From Pseudomonas knackmussii B13 (GTDB lineage Bacteria > Pseudomonadota > Gammaproteobacteria > Pseudomonadales > Pseudomonadaceae), in NCBI RefSeq assembly GCF_000689415.1, contig NZ_HG322950.1:1364001-1428000 (forward strand): a DNA stretch of 64,000 nt, given 5' to 3'. The notes beneath the pieces were generated by a model. The model had not been told where the DNA came from. It was given only the letters and a program-made list of their open reading frames with translations, and did not search any database. This document shows, piece by piece, positions 6,900 through 15,818 of this stretch. A program made the position numbers and the translations under genes. How positions within the stretch are numbered: position 1 is the first letter of the stretch; each line of letters begins with the position of its first letter.

Positions 6900-7976
6900 T
6901 TAAGACTCGGTGTAGTTCTCCGGTTGGTTGATGAAGTCCAGCAGTTCGCGCAGGCGGCCGTGGTCGCGGCCGTTGAAGGCGAAGGCCAGGCGGGTCAGGT
7001 GGACGAACTCCGGCTCGTCCTGCTCTGCGTCGCAACAGGGCTGCTGGTGGAAGCCGTCCCGCAGGCAGAGCTTGCCGAACTCTTCGTGCATTCGAGTCAA
7101 TGCTGCGTCGTTGAGACGGTGATTCAGGCGGATGACGAAGTTTTCCTTGAGCCAGCGGCTCGAGTGGTAGTTGCTGTAGAAGCGTGCGATCTCGCCCACG
7201 GCATCGTCCACCGAATACACCGGCTTCATCAGGTGTACGTCGCTGGGCAGGATGTAGCCGTTGGCCAGCAAATGCTCCTGGATGAACTGCAGTGCACGTT
7301 CCCAGTATTGCCCTCCGGGTTGGTCGAGCAGCACTACCGGCACCAGGGGGCTCTTACCGGTCTGGATCAGGGTGAGTACTTCCAGTGCTTCGTCAAGGGT
7401 GCCGAAACCGCCAGGGCAGAGCACCAGGGCGTCGGCTTCCTTGACGAAGAACAGCTTGCGCAAGAAGAAGAAGTGGAACGACAGCAGGTGGTTGGTGCCC
7501 GCCACTGTGTGGTTGGCCTGTTGTTCGAAGGGCAGGGTGATGTTGAAGCCCAGGCTGTTTTCCGAACCCGCGCCCTCATGTGCGGCCGCCATGATGCCCC
7601 CGCCGGCACCGGTGATGACCATCATGTCGTAGTGCGCCAGCGCCCGGCCAAGTTCGCGGGCTTGGGCATACAGCGGGTGATCCGGCCGCGTGCGCGCCGA
7701 ACCGAACACGGTGACTTTGCGCCGGCGTTTGAACTGCTCGAGGGTGCTGAAGGCGTGCTCCATCTCGCGCAGGGTCTGAAGCATGATCTTGGCGTCCCAG
7801 CGATTGCGGTCGGCCTGGGCCATGCGTGCGACCGTGAAAAGCATTTCCTGGTACAGCGGAAGGTTGCGGCTGTCTCCCGGTGCGGCGAGCGCCGCGAGTT
7901 CCTCGACCTTTTGCGCGAGGTCGGTGCCGCTGGTCTGGAAGTGTCTGGAAAGGAAGTCTTCGGGTTCGAAGGGCAT
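6900..7976 (-). CDS. LOG-family Rossmann-fold protein (TIGR00730-like), with N-terminal extension
   Basis: LOG-family proteins hydrolyse nucleoside 5'-monophosphates to base and ribose 5-phosphate; in plants they activate cytokinins. The signature PGGFGTLDE is at residues 188-196 and the nucleotide-binding ITGAGGGIMAAA at 121-132. About 85 residues precede the Rossmann domain and 100 follow it, making this 358-residue protein larger than the roughly 190-residue compact LOG enzymes. It is leftward, 84 bases downstream of the beta-CASP gene, and the same three-gene set (LOG, beta-CASP, phosphoketolase-like) recurs near recA in pseudomonads as I recall. Physiological substrate unknown. Confidence 0.85.
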   Translation of the reverse strand: MPFEPEDFLSRHFQTSGTDLAQKVEELAALAAPGDSRNLPLYQEMLFTVARMAQADRNRWDAKIMLQTLREMEHAFSTLEQFKRRRKVTVFGSARTRPDHPLYAQARELGRALAHYDMMVITGAGGGIMAAAHEGAGSENSLGFNITLPFEQQANHTVAGTNHLLSFHFFFLRKLFFVKEADALVLCPGGFGTLDEALEVLTLIQTGKSPLVPVVLLDQPGGQYWERALQFIQEHLLANGYILPSDVHLMKPVYSVDDAVGEIARFYSNYHSSRWLKENFVIRLNHRLNDAALTRMHEEFGKLCLRDGFHQQPCCDAEQDEPEFVHLTRLAFAFNGRDHGRLRELLDFINQPENYTES

Positions 7977-8060
7977 GGGGATACTCCTTGTTGATCAACC
8001 CCGCGTTGGCGGCTCGCGCCAGTCTGACTGCCACCCATGGCAGCCAGCGATGACCCTGTT

Positions 8061-9464
8061 TCAGAAAGCGATCTGTTCCCCCGGTTCCGGAATGTTGGCT
8101 TGCCAGGCCAGGCGGTCGAGCAGAGCGGCTTGCAGCACGTCCATTTTCGTCCGTTCGCCATGTATCAGGTATAGCTCGGGTTTATTCTCGAAGTGGCCAA
8201 CCCACTGAATCAATTGCGATTGTCCGGCGTGGGCGGAGAAGCCGCCGAGGGTGTGTACCTTGGCTTTTACGGCAATGCGCTGGCGAAGGACGCGCACTTT
8301 TTCGGCTCCCTCGACAATGTTGCGCCCCAGGGTGCCTATGGCCTGGAAGCCGGGGAAGACGATGTGGCACTCCTCGCGCCAGAGGTTGTGCTTGAGGTGG
8401 TGGACGATTCGCCCGCCGGTGCACATGCCGCTGCCGGCAATGATGATCGCGCCGCTCTTGATGCGGTTGATCGCCATGGACTCCTCGACTGACTGAGTGG
8501 TGCGCAGCGGCGGCAGCCATTCGGAGAGCTTCACCGTGCCGGTGCCGCGGATGTACTCGCGGTCGGAATCGGAGAATTCGTTGGTGTGGCGTAGGTAGAT
8601 CTCATTGGCGCGCGCGGCCATGGGGCTGTCGAGGATGACCGTCTGCTGGGGCAGGCGACCTTCCTGGTAAAAGCGTCCGAGGTAGAACAGCAGGTCCTGG
8701 GTGCGACCGACGGCGAAAGCAGGAATGAGCACGTTGCCGCCGTCCTTATGTGCTTGTTCGAGGATGTCGGCAAGTTCCTGGAGGGTTTCCTGGTTGTCGC
8801 GGTGATCTCGGTCACCGTAGGTGGACTCCAGAAGCACCACGTCAGCGCGGCTTAGCGGAGTCGGTGTGCGCATCAGGGGGGAGCAGGTGTTGCCAAGGTC
8901 GCCGGAGAACGCCAGGCGGCGGCAGCGGCCCTGTTCGTGGATCTCGATCTCGACGACGGCTGACCCGAGGATGTGCCCGGCATTGTGGAAGGTCACCCGG
9001 ACGCCGCGGGCGACCTCGACGGTACTGCCGTAGCTGACGCCGCGACGAAGGGACAGGGCCTTCTGCGCATCCTCCTGGGTATACAGCGGGGTGGTCGGCG
9101 GCTTGCCCAGCCGGGCGCGCCATTTGTTTTCCCACTCGGCGTCCTTCTCTTGGATGTTCGCCGAGTCCATCAGCATCAGTTCCAGCAGGTCGCAGCAGGA
9201 TTCCGTGGCGTACACCGGACCTTGATAGCCCTCGCGGGCCAGGCGTGGCAGCAGGCCGCAGTGGTCGATATGGGCGTGGGAGATGACCACCGCGTCCAAT
9301 GTCCGCAGATCGAACGGGAAGGGTGTTCGATTTCGCGCCTCGTCGTCGCGACGGCCCTGATGCATGCCGCACTCGAGGAGCACGCGAGCACCGTCACGGG
9401 TTTCCAGCAGATAACAGGAACCGGTGACTTCCTGCGCGGCACCGATGAATGTGAGCAGGGCCAT
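8061..9464 (-). CDS. MBL-fold, beta-CASP RNA-processing exonuclease family protein
   Basis: This 467-residue protein combines a metallo-beta-lactamase core, with HAHIDHCG at 63-70 as the zinc-binding HxHxDH motif, with a beta-CASP domain (FAVGRTQDLLFYLGRF, IIIAGSGMCTGGRIVHHL) and a C-terminal RNA-specificity motif (KVHTLGGFSAHAGQSQLIQW). It belongs to the Ysh1/CPSF-73-like bacterial family and is predicted to be a Zn-dependent ribonuclease. ATG at 9464 has AGGAGG upstream. It is divergent from the phosphoketolase-like gene across a 128-base gap. Confidence 0.88.
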   Translation of the reverse strand: MALLTFIGAAQEVTGSCYLLETRDGARVLLECGMHQGRRDDEARNRTPFPFDLRTLDAVVISHAHIDHCGLLPRLAREGYQGPVYATESCCDLLELMLMDSANIQEKDAEWENKWRARLGKPPTTPLYTQEDAQKALSLRRGVSYGSTVEVARGVRVTFHNAGHILGSAVVEIEIHEQGRCRRLAFSGDLGNTCSPLMRTPTPLSRADVVLLESTYGDRDHRDNQETLQELADILEQAHKDGGNVLIPAFAVGRTQDLLFYLGRFYQEGRLPQQTVILDSPMAARANEIYLRHTNEFSDSDREYIRGTGTVKLSEWLPPLRTTQSVEESMAINRIKSGAIIIAGSGMCTGGRIVHHLKHNLWREECHIVFPGFQAIGTLGRNIVEGAEKVRVLRQRIAVKAKVHTLGGFSAHAGQSQLIQWVGHFENKPELYLIHGERTKMDVLQAALLDRLAWQANIPEPGEQIAF

Positions 9465-9592
9465 GGGGCCTCCTTGGTCAGGGCGGGTCTTCAGAGTCGC
9501 GCGGGCCGGGGTGTGCGGCCTTGACGCAGGTCAGCACCGATCCGATTGGGCGACCTAAACTTGCCTGATTCCCGGCATCTGCGAGGTGTCCC

Positions 9593-11998
9593 ATGGTTCA
9601 GATACTGCCTAGCCCGGAAGAGCTGGCCGCGCACGCGGCGGCGGAGCCGGCATTCGCCGAGTGGCTGCGCGGGCGCGGTCCGCTTGAGCATAGCGCGGAG
9701 ACACAGGCGGCGGTCTTCCGCATGGCTCATCAATTGGTCCAAGCCGGCCTGCAGCCGGACCTGGCCAGCGTCTATCGACTGTTGAGCGGCCTCGACCGGT
9801 TGACTTGCGCCGGCCTCTGGCTGGTGGTGCACATGACCTATGCCCGCCATGTCCATCTGGATGGCGCGCCCCTGCAGCCGGCGGACTTCAAGCCGCGACC
9901 CGAAGGCCACACTGGCGGCTCGTTGAACATGGTTCCGGCCTATGCCGGCTATCTGGCGCTCAACGCGCTGAGTGGAAAGACACGCGGCTGGCTGATGGGC
10001 CAGGGCCACTGCGTCGCCGCCATCGAGGCGTTGAACGTGCTGACCGGCAACCTGCACCCGGAACAGATGCAGCGCTACACCCTCGACGCGTTGGGCCTCG
10101 AGCGCCTGGTGCAGGACTTCTATAGCTACGCGCAGAACCCCGACGGCAGCGTAGGCGTGCCGCTGGGCAGCCACGTCAACCCGCACACCGCCGGTGGCAT
10201 CGCCGAGGGCGGCTATCTGGGCTTCGCCGAGTTGCAGTACGCGCACATGCCGTTGCCCGGCGAGACCCTGGTGACCTTCCTGTCCGATGGCGCCGCCGAA
10301 GAACAGCGTGGCAGCGACTGGATTCCCCGGTGGTGGCGCGCGGAGGACTGCGGCACGTTGCTGCCGGTGATGATTGCCAACGGCCGGCGCATCGAGCAGC
10401 GCACCCAGCTTGGTACCCATGAGGGGCTGGAGGGTTTCAAACGGCACCTTCGCGGCTGCGCTTTCGATCCGTTGAGCTTCGACGGGCGCGATCCGGCGGC
10501 CTTCGCCTGCGCCCTTTGGGAAATGGAGCAGCGCCTGGAGCATAGGGTCAGCGAGAAGAACAGCGGCATCCTGGGTTATCCCCTGCCAATTCCCTACGGC
10601 ATCGCCGAGACGATCAAGGGCTTCGGCTTCTACGGCGCCGGCACCGCCGCCGCGCACAACCTGCCGTTGCCGGGCTCGCCGCACGAGGATGCCGAGGCGC
10701 GCGACCTGTTCAACCGGCATGCCGCGCAGCTCCATGTTCCCGAGATCGAATTGCTCGAGACCTGCGCGCTCTTCGCGGGAAGCCGCCAGGGGCGGCTGTT
10801 CGAGCGCGACAACCCGCTGGCGGTGCGCCGGCCGATCGAACCGACGATGCCAGCGCTGCATTACCGCAGCGAAATCTGTTCCCCGATGGCCGCGCTGGAG
10901 CGCTTCTTCGTCGATCTCTGTGCCATCAACCCGGATTTGCGGGCACGCGTGGGCAATCCCGACGAGCTGGCCAGCAATCGCCTGGAGGGCGTGCTCGCGG
11001 CGCTGAAACATCGGGTCAACCAACCGGAAAACGAGCACGAAGCGCTGGACGGGCGAGTCATCACCGCACTCAACGAGGAGGCGGTCGTTGCTGCCTGCCT
11101 GGGTAACCAGGGAGGTCTCAACCTGGTGGCCAGCTATGAGGCATTCTGCGTGAAGATGCTGGGCGCGGTGCGCCAGACGCTGATCTTTGCGCGTTTGCAG
11201 AAAGAGGCGGGGCGCCCGGCCGGTTGGCTCGGCTGGCCGCTGGTCGCGACCTCGCACACCTGGGAGAACGGCAAGAACCAGCAGTCGCACCAGGACACCA
11301 CCTTCTGCGAGGCCCTGCTGGGCGAGATGAGCGACATGGTCCGGGTGCTGTTCCCGGCGGATCACAACAGCATGCTGGCGCTGTTGCCGGCGATCTATCG
11401 CAGTCGTGGGCAACTGGCCTGCCTGGTGGTGCCCAAGCGCGCGCGGCCGAACATCTTCGACCAGGCGCAGGCGGAACAGCTGGCTCGCGACGGCGCGATC
11501 GTGGTCGAGGAGCACCCCGGCAGCGATCCGCTGCTGCTGATCGCCAACGGCAGCTATCAGTTGGGCGAGATGCGGCGAGCTGCCGAGCGGCTGTCCGAGG
11601 CCGGATACGCGTATCGGCTGGTCTATCTGCAGGAGCCGGGTCGTTTTCGTGCGCCGCGGGATAGCTGGGAGCTGGCCGTGGTAGCGGATGACGAGCTGAC
11701 CGAGCGGCTGTTCCCCGACCACTGCACGCGTCGCGTACTGCTGACCCACATGCGCCCGGAAGTGGCGCGCGGACATCTCTGGCCGATCCTGCCCGATGCG
11801 CTGAGAAGTTCGGTTCTGGGTTACCGCAATCGCGGTGGCACCCTGGACGAGGCCGGCATGCTGTTCGCCAATCGGGCTAGTTGGGGAGACGTGCTGGCTG
11901 CTTGCGCGCGCTTGCTGGAGATCCCCCGCAGCGCCCTGCTGACGGCAGAGGAGGCGGCCGCGCTGGCCGGCAAGGGCGACCCGCGCGCGCTGCGTTGA
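9593..11998 (+). CDS. Phosphoketolase-family (XFP-like) thiamine-diphosphate enzyme, divergent
   Basis: The 801-residue length and the order of motifs match the D-xylulose 5-phosphate/fructose 6-phosphate phosphoketolase family: EGHTGGSLNMVPAYAGYL and GWLMGQGHC near the N-terminus, GGIAEGGYLGF, the ThDP motif starting LSDGAAEEQRGSDW and ending MIANG, then TSHTWENGKNQQSHQD and the C-terminal domain. However, several residues nearly invariant in true phosphoketolases are changed: GHWG to GHTGG, and GDGEAETGP to SDGAAEEQR. Related Pseudomonas proteins carry the database label xylulose 5-phosphate 3-epimerase; I cannot tell which reaction this one catalyses. The gene is divergent from the beta-CASP gene. 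Confidence 0.8.
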   Translation: MVQILPSPEELAAHAAAEPAFAEWLRGRGPLEHSAETQAAVFRMAHQLVQAGLQPDLASVYRLLSGLDRLTCAGLWLVVHMTYARHVHLDGAPLQPADFKPRPEGHTGGSLNMVPAYAGYLALNALSGKTRGWLMGQGHCVAAIEALNVLTGNLHPEQMQRYTLDALGLERLVQDFYSYAQNPDGSVGVPLGSHVNPHTAGGIAEGGYLGFAELQYAHMPLPGETLVTFLSDGAAEEQRGSDWIPRWWRAEDCGTLLPVMIANGRRIEQRTQLGTHEGLEGFKRHLRGCAFDPLSFDGRDPAAFACALWEMEQRLEHRVSEKNSGILGYPLPIPYGIAETIKGFGFYGAGTAAAHNLPLPGSPHEDAEARDLFNRHAAQLHVPEIELLETCALFAGSRQGRLFERDNPLAVRRPIEPTMPALHYRSEICSPMAALERFFVDLCAINPDLRARVGNPDELASNRLEGVLAALKHRVNQPENEHEALDGRVITALNEEAVVAACLGNQGGLNLVASYEAFCVKMLGAVRQTLIFARLQKEAGRPAGWLGWPLVATSHTWENGKNQQSHQDTTFCEALLGEMSDMVRVLFPADHNSMLALLPAIYRSRGQLACLVVPKRARPNIFDQAQAEQLARDGAIVVEEHPGSDPLLLIANGSYQLGEMRRAAERLSEAGYAYRLVYLQEPGRFRAPRDSWELAVVADDELTERLFPDHCTRRVLLTHMRPEVARGHLWPILPDALRSSVLGYRNRGGTLDEAGMLFANRASWGDVLAACARLLEIPRSALLTAEEAAALAGKGDPRALR

Positions 11999-12007
11999 AG
12001 CGCCGGA

Positions 12008-12229
12008 TCAGCGCTTCAGGGGTTTGACCAGGGCGTCGAGGCCTTCGACCTTGAGCTCCAGCACCATCTGCATCAGACGGCCCAGCTCACCCTTGGGAAA
12101 GCTGTCGTTTCGCTGGAACCAGAGGAGGTACTCCTCCGGCAGGTCGACCAGCATGCGTCCCTGGTACTTGCCGAACGGCATCGGCGTACGGGCCATCTTC
12201 AGCAGATTGAGTTTTTCCGGCTCCAGCAT
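12008..12229 (-). CDS. DUF3820 family protein, 73 aa
   Basis: Small cytosolic protein with the DUF3820 pattern PFGKYQGRMLVDLPEEYLLWF. Function is not established; I recall homologues being labelled quorum-sensing-linked hypothetical proteins. It starts ten bases after the stop of the secreted-protein gene upstream on the same strand, so the two are probably one transcript, and is convergent with the phosphoketolase-like gene. Confidence 0.85.
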   Translation of the reverse strand: MLEPEKLNLLKMARTPMPFGKYQGRMLVDLPEEYLLWFQRNDSFPKGELGRLMQMVLELKVEGLDALVKPLKR

Positions 12230-12239
12230 GGCGCCGGCG

Positions 12240-12647
12240 TCACTTCTGCAGCTTGATGTGGCAACTGCCGGCGTCGAAGCGCTCGATGGCTACCGGATTG
12301 TTGGTGTGGTACTCGGTGAACTCGTAGGTGAGCACCGCGCCTTGGGCCAGCAGCTGGCGATAGCCGGTGTTCTTGCACACGCTGTCGCCCAGCTGGCTGC
12401 GCACGCTGCCGGGGTTCGCGCGCATCTTCTCGGCATGGCTGGCGCGCACGCTGAGGTGGTTGATCAGCTGCTTGCCCTGCACGGTGTAGCCCTGGTCGAG
12501 GATGTCCTCGTTGATGGCGCGCGGAGTGCCTTCGCTGCTCTCCTTGGCGACCTTCTCCAGGGTTTGGGTCAGTTCGTAGTCCTTCATGGATGCTGCCTGT
12601 GCGGCGGGTAGCACGAGGCAGAGGGCGAGGGCGGTGAGGCGTAGCAT
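12240..12647 (-). CDS. Secreted hypothetical protein, PA3611-like
   Basis: A 135-residue protein with a clear signal peptide (MLRLTALALCLVLPAAQAAS, cleavage after the AQA at about 16-18). The mature part is small, with two Cys (SVCKNTGY and GSCHIKL) able to form a disulfide. It resembles the P. aeruginosa periplasmic/secreted protein PA3611, for which a structure but no firm function is known. ATG at 12647 is chosen because CCAGGAG precedes it and the signal peptide begins there; the longer frame upstream is not translated-looking. Confidence 0.8.
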   Translation of the reverse strand: MLRLTALALCLVLPAAQAASMKDYELTQTLEKVAKESSEGTPRAINEDILDQGYTVQGKQLINHLSVRASHAEKMRANPGSVRSQLGDSVCKNTGYRQLLAQGAVLTYEFTEYHTNNPVAIERFDAGSCHIKLQK

Positions 12648-12852
12648 GGGGTTCTCCTGGCATGGGTGCCGCTTCGACCGCACCGAACATCGAGGGTTCG
12701 GCAGCGGAGTGCGCCGGCTATTGTCGCTGAAAACCGCCCGGCTGCCGAGAAAGGTCACAACGCGACGCTCTGCTAGAATCGCCGCCCGCATCCGATCTGC
12801 CGTTTCGAGTCGCCATGTTCCCGTTCCCCGTCGCCCTTTTGCAGGGCCGCCC

Positions 12853-13569
12853 ATGAGCCACGCCGTCGCCCGTTTGCGTGCCGAGCGCCTGGCCCGCTGC
12901 ATCAAGCCTTTCGTCGCGCGGGGTTCGCGCTCGCCGCGTTGCCCTGGCTGCCGCCTGCGGCCGAACTACTGCATGTGTGCCTGGCAGCCGAAGGTGCAGA
13001 GCAACGCCGCGATGTGCCTGGTGATGTTCGACACCGAGCCGCTTAAACCGAGCAACACGGGCTGGCTGATCGCCGAGACGGTACCGGACACCTGGGCCTT
13101 CGGCTGGTCGCGCACCGAGGTCGATCCGGCGCTGCTGGCGCTGCTCGACGATCCGCAGTGGCAGCCGTACGTGGTGTTTCCCGGTGAATTCGTCGCTGCC
13201 GAGCGGGTGGTCGAGAAGGTCGAGCCGCAGGAGGGCAAGCGGCCCTTGTTCATCCTGCTGGACGCGACCTGGAACGAGGCGCGCAAGATGTTCCGCAAGA
13301 GCCCGTACCTGGATCGCTTCCCGGTCCTGAGCATCACCCCGGATGCGCTCTCGCGCTATCGCCTGCGCCGCTCCAAGTTCGACGAGCACCTGTGCACGGC
13401 CGAAGTGGCGGCGCTCTGCCTGGGGTTGGCGGGCGACCAGCAGGCCGGTGAGGCGCTGGACGCCTACCTCGACGTGTTCAGCGAGCGTTATCTGGGCTCC
13501 AAGCGTCAGCAGCCGCTGGACGAGCAGAGCCTGGCGCACCAGGCCCTGCGGCCCTTCACCGCGCTCTGA
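12853..13569 (+). CDS. tapT: tRNA-uridine aminocarboxypropyltransferase (DTW domain)
   Basis: TapT makes acp3U at position 47 of tRNA. The 238-residue protein has the zinc-like cysteine cluster CPGCRLRPNYCMC at 30-42 and the family DTW motif in the form LLDATWNEA (DATW at 137-140). The ATG at 12853 gives the usual short N-terminus ahead of the Cys cluster; the much longer open frame to 12586 overlaps the divergent secreted-protein gene and is rejected. It is convergent with the DMT transporter, with three bases between the stop codons. Confidence 0.88.
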   Translation: MSHAVARLRAERLARCIKPFVARGSRSPRCPGCRLRPNYCMCAWQPKVQSNAAMCLVMFDTEPLKPSNTGWLIAETVPDTWAFGWSRTEVDPALLALLDDPQWQPYVVFPGEFVAAERVVEKVEPQEGKRPLFILLDATWNEARKMFRKSPYLDRFPVLSITPDALSRYRLRRSKFDEHLCTAEVAALCLGLAGDQQAGEALDAYLDVFSERYLGSKRQQPLDEQSLAHQALRPFTAL

Positions 13570-13572
13570 AAG

Positions 13573-14457
13573 TCAGGCCGCGCGGGCTTCGGCCTTGCGT
13601 GGCCAGAGCTGGGCGACCAGCATGCCGGCGAGCATCAGGCCGCAGCCGAGGTAGCCGCGGGCGTGCAGGCTCTCGCCGAGGAACAGGGCGCCGGCGATGG
13701 CGGCGAATACCGCTTCCAGCGAGAGGATGATCGCGGCGTGCGAGGCAATGGCGTGCTTTTGCGCGATCACTTGCAGGGTGAAGCCGGTGCCGACGCCGAA
13801 CAGGCCGCCATAGAGCAGCGCCGGGCCGGCCTGGACGATGGCGTCCCAGTGGATTTCCTCGAAGATCACCGCTAGCACCAGGCTCACCACCGAGCAGGTG
13901 GCGAACTGCAGGAAAGCCAGGCGGATTGGGTCGTAGCGGCTGGCGAACAGGCCCACCAGCAGCACGTGGCCGCCCCAGACGACGGCGCCGGTCAGCTGCA
14001 GCCAGTCGCCGGAGGCGACGTGGAAGTCAGGGCCGATGCTCAGCATGGCCATGCCACTCACCGCCAGCGCAGCGCCCAGCCAGGTGCCCGTGCCGGTGCG
14101 GTGGCCAAGCAGCAGGCCGAGCAGCGGTACGAAGATCACGTAGAGACCGGTGATGAAACCGGAATTGGTCACGCTGGTGAACAACAGGCCGACCTGCTGC
14201 AGGTTGATGCCGATGGTCAGCGCGGTGCCAATGGCCAGGCCCGCCAGCAGCAGGCCGCGGTTGAACGGTTGCGCGCCGCGCTTGCCCGTCCAGACCATCA
14301 GCGGCACCAGCACCAGCGCGCCGAGGGCGAAACGCAGGCCGGTGAAGAGGAACGGGCCGATGGCATCCATACCCAAGCGCTGCGCGACGAAGGACACCCC
14401 CCAGATCATGGCGGTGAACAGCATCAGGATATCGGCGCGCAGGGCATGGCTCTTCAT
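13573..14457 (-). CDS. DMT-superfamily (EamA) transporter
   Basis: A 294-residue inner-membrane protein with about ten hydrophobic segments in two EamA halves (LFTAMIWGVSFVAQRLGMDAIGP at the start; VVWGGHVLLVGLFASRYDP starting the second half). The ATG at 14457 begins the first membrane helix after ten residues; the open frame extends 48 codons upstream but without membrane-protein character. EamA proteins export small metabolites or amino acids; the substrate here is unknown. Confidence 0.87.
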   Translation of the reverse strand: MKSHALRADILMLFTAMIWGVSFVAQRLGMDAIGPFLFTGLRFALGALVLVPLMVWTGKRGAQPFNRGLLLAGLAIGTALTIGINLQQVGLLFTSVTNSGFITGLYVIFVPLLGLLLGHRTGTGTWLGAALAVSGMAMLSIGPDFHVASGDWLQLTGAVVWGGHVLLVGLFASRYDPIRLAFLQFATCSVVSLVLAVIFEEIHWDAIVQAGPALLYGGLFGVGTGFTLQVIAQKHAIASHAAIILSLEAVFAAIAGALFLGESLHARGYLGCGLMLAGMLVAQLWPRKAEARAA

Positions 14458-14686
14458 GGTGTTCTCAACAGGCAGATCAGGCAGAAAAAAGAGCGCAACT
14501 CTGCCGCATTGACCGAGCCATTGCAAAGCACGGCGCAATACCTGCGGGAGCGCCGGGAGACGCAATCTCGGCGGGCATCGGCGGGGCGCTTTGGCGTACA
14601 ATGCGGCGCATCGGGTTCAGACCTTTCCGGCGCTGGCTCGGCCGTTACCCACGGCCGGGATCGAGCGCGGCCAGCAAGGACAATTC

Positions 14687-15337
14687 ATGGCTTCCTACGA
14701 GATCCTGATCGCTGACGATCACCCGCTGTTCCGCAGTGCACTGCATCAGGCCCTTACCCTGGGCCTGGGTTCCGATGCGAAGCTGGTGGAGGCAGCCAGC
14801 ATCGCCGAGCTGGAAGCCCGGCTGAACGAAAAGGCCGACTGGGACCTGGTCCTGCTCGATCTGAACATGCCCGGCGCCTACGGCTTCTCCGGCCTGGTGC
14901 TGTTGCGCGGGCAATACCCGCAGATTCCAGTGGTGATGATCTCCGCCCAGGAAGACGCCGCCGTCGTGCAGCGCTCGCGGGAGTTCGGCGCCAGCGGTTT
15001 CATTCCCAAGTCCAGCGACATGGCCACCCTGCAGCAGGCGGTGCGCGCGGTGCTCGATGGCGACGTCTGGTGGCCGCCGCAGGCCGATGCGGTGACCGAG
15101 CTGAGCGAGGAGGCGCGTGCCGCCAGCGCCGGCCTGGCCAGCCTGACGCCACAGCAGTTCCGCGTCCTGACCATGGTCTGCGAAGGCCTGCTCAACAAGC
15201 AGATCGCCTATGAGCTGAGCGTTTCCGAGGCCACGGTGAAGGCCCACGTCACGGCGATCTTCCGCAAGCTCAACGTGCGTACCCGGACCCAGGCGGCGCT
15301 GCTGCTGCAACAGATGGAAACGGTTCCCGCCCCCTGA
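14687..15337 (+). CDS. erdR: LuxR-family response regulator ErdR
   Basis: A 216-residue NarL/LuxR-type response regulator: receiver domain 1-125 with acidic pocket D10-D11 and phosphoacceptor D58 (LVLLDLNMPG), and a LuxR HTH at about 150-210 (LTPQQFRVLTMVCEGLLNKQIAYELSVSE). In P. aeruginosa ErdR controls ethanol and acetate metabolism genes. The ATG at 14687 follows AAGGA; the open frame starts 32 codons earlier without a ribosome site. The neighbour dgkA matches the P. aeruginosa order. Confidence 0.88.
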   Translation: MASYEILIADDHPLFRSALHQALTLGLGSDAKLVEAASIAELEARLNEKADWDLVLLDLNMPGAYGFSGLVLLRGQYPQIPVVMISAQEDAAVVQRSREFGASGFIPKSSDMATLQQAVRAVLDGDVWWPPQADAVTELSEEARAASAGLASLTPQQFRVLTMVCEGLLNKQIAYELSVSEATVKAHVTAIFRKLNVRTRTQAALLLQQMETVPAP

Positions 15338-15419
15338 TCGCCACTTCATTGATCTTCGCTTCACAACTTCTCGCGGCGCCTGGATTAGAGTGCCGCGCTC
15401 TTTGCACAGGAATTCCGCA

Positions 15420-15791
15420 GTGACTTCGTCCCCCTTCAAGGGCCAGACCGGCCTGAAACGCATCCTCAATGCCGCCGGCTATTCCCTGGCCGGCTTTTCC
15501 GCGGCCTTCCGCGGCGAGGCGGCCTTCCGCCAACTGGTGCTGATCAACGTCATCCTCATTCCGCTGTCGTTCTTCTTCCATGTCACCCGTGGCGAGCGCG
15601 CGCTGATGATCGCGGTGTGCCTGCTGGCGCTGATCGTCGAACTGCTCAATTCAGCCATCGAGGCGGTGGTCGACCGCGTTTCGCTTGAGCGTCACCCGCT
15701 GTCGAAGAACGCCAAGGACATGGGCAGCGCTGCCCAGTTCGTCGCGCTGACCATCATCACCGTGGTCTGGGCCGTCATTCTGCTGGGCTGA
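15420..15791 (+). CDS. dgkA: Diacylglycerol kinase
   Basis: A 123-residue trimeric inner-membrane kinase that phosphorylates diacylglycerol to recycle lipid from membrane-derived glucan and LPS modification. The family signature ELLNSAIEAVVDRVSLERHPLSKNAKDMGSAA is split between the second helix and the active-site loop, with three membrane segments. A GTG start at 15420, eight bases after AGGAA, gives the length of E. coli DgkA; the frame reaches back another ten codons. Confidence 0.92.
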   Translation: MTSSPFKGQTGLKRILNAAGYSLAGFSAAFRGEAAFRQLVLINVILIPLSFFFHVTRGERALMIAVCLLALIVELLNSAIEAVVDRVSLERHPLSKNAKDMGSAAQFVALTIITVVWAVILLG

Positions 15792-15818
15792 TTGCCCCGC
15801 AGTTTTCCTGGGTTCCCG

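Noticed and set aside
6756..7994. A 412-codon plus-strand frame opposite the LOG gene
   Set aside because: Starts in non-coding sequence and reads the antisense of a conserved gene.
9491..11776. A 761-codon minus-strand frame opposite the phosphoketolase-like gene
   Set aside because: Low-complexity shadow; the plus-strand gene is clearly a protein family member.
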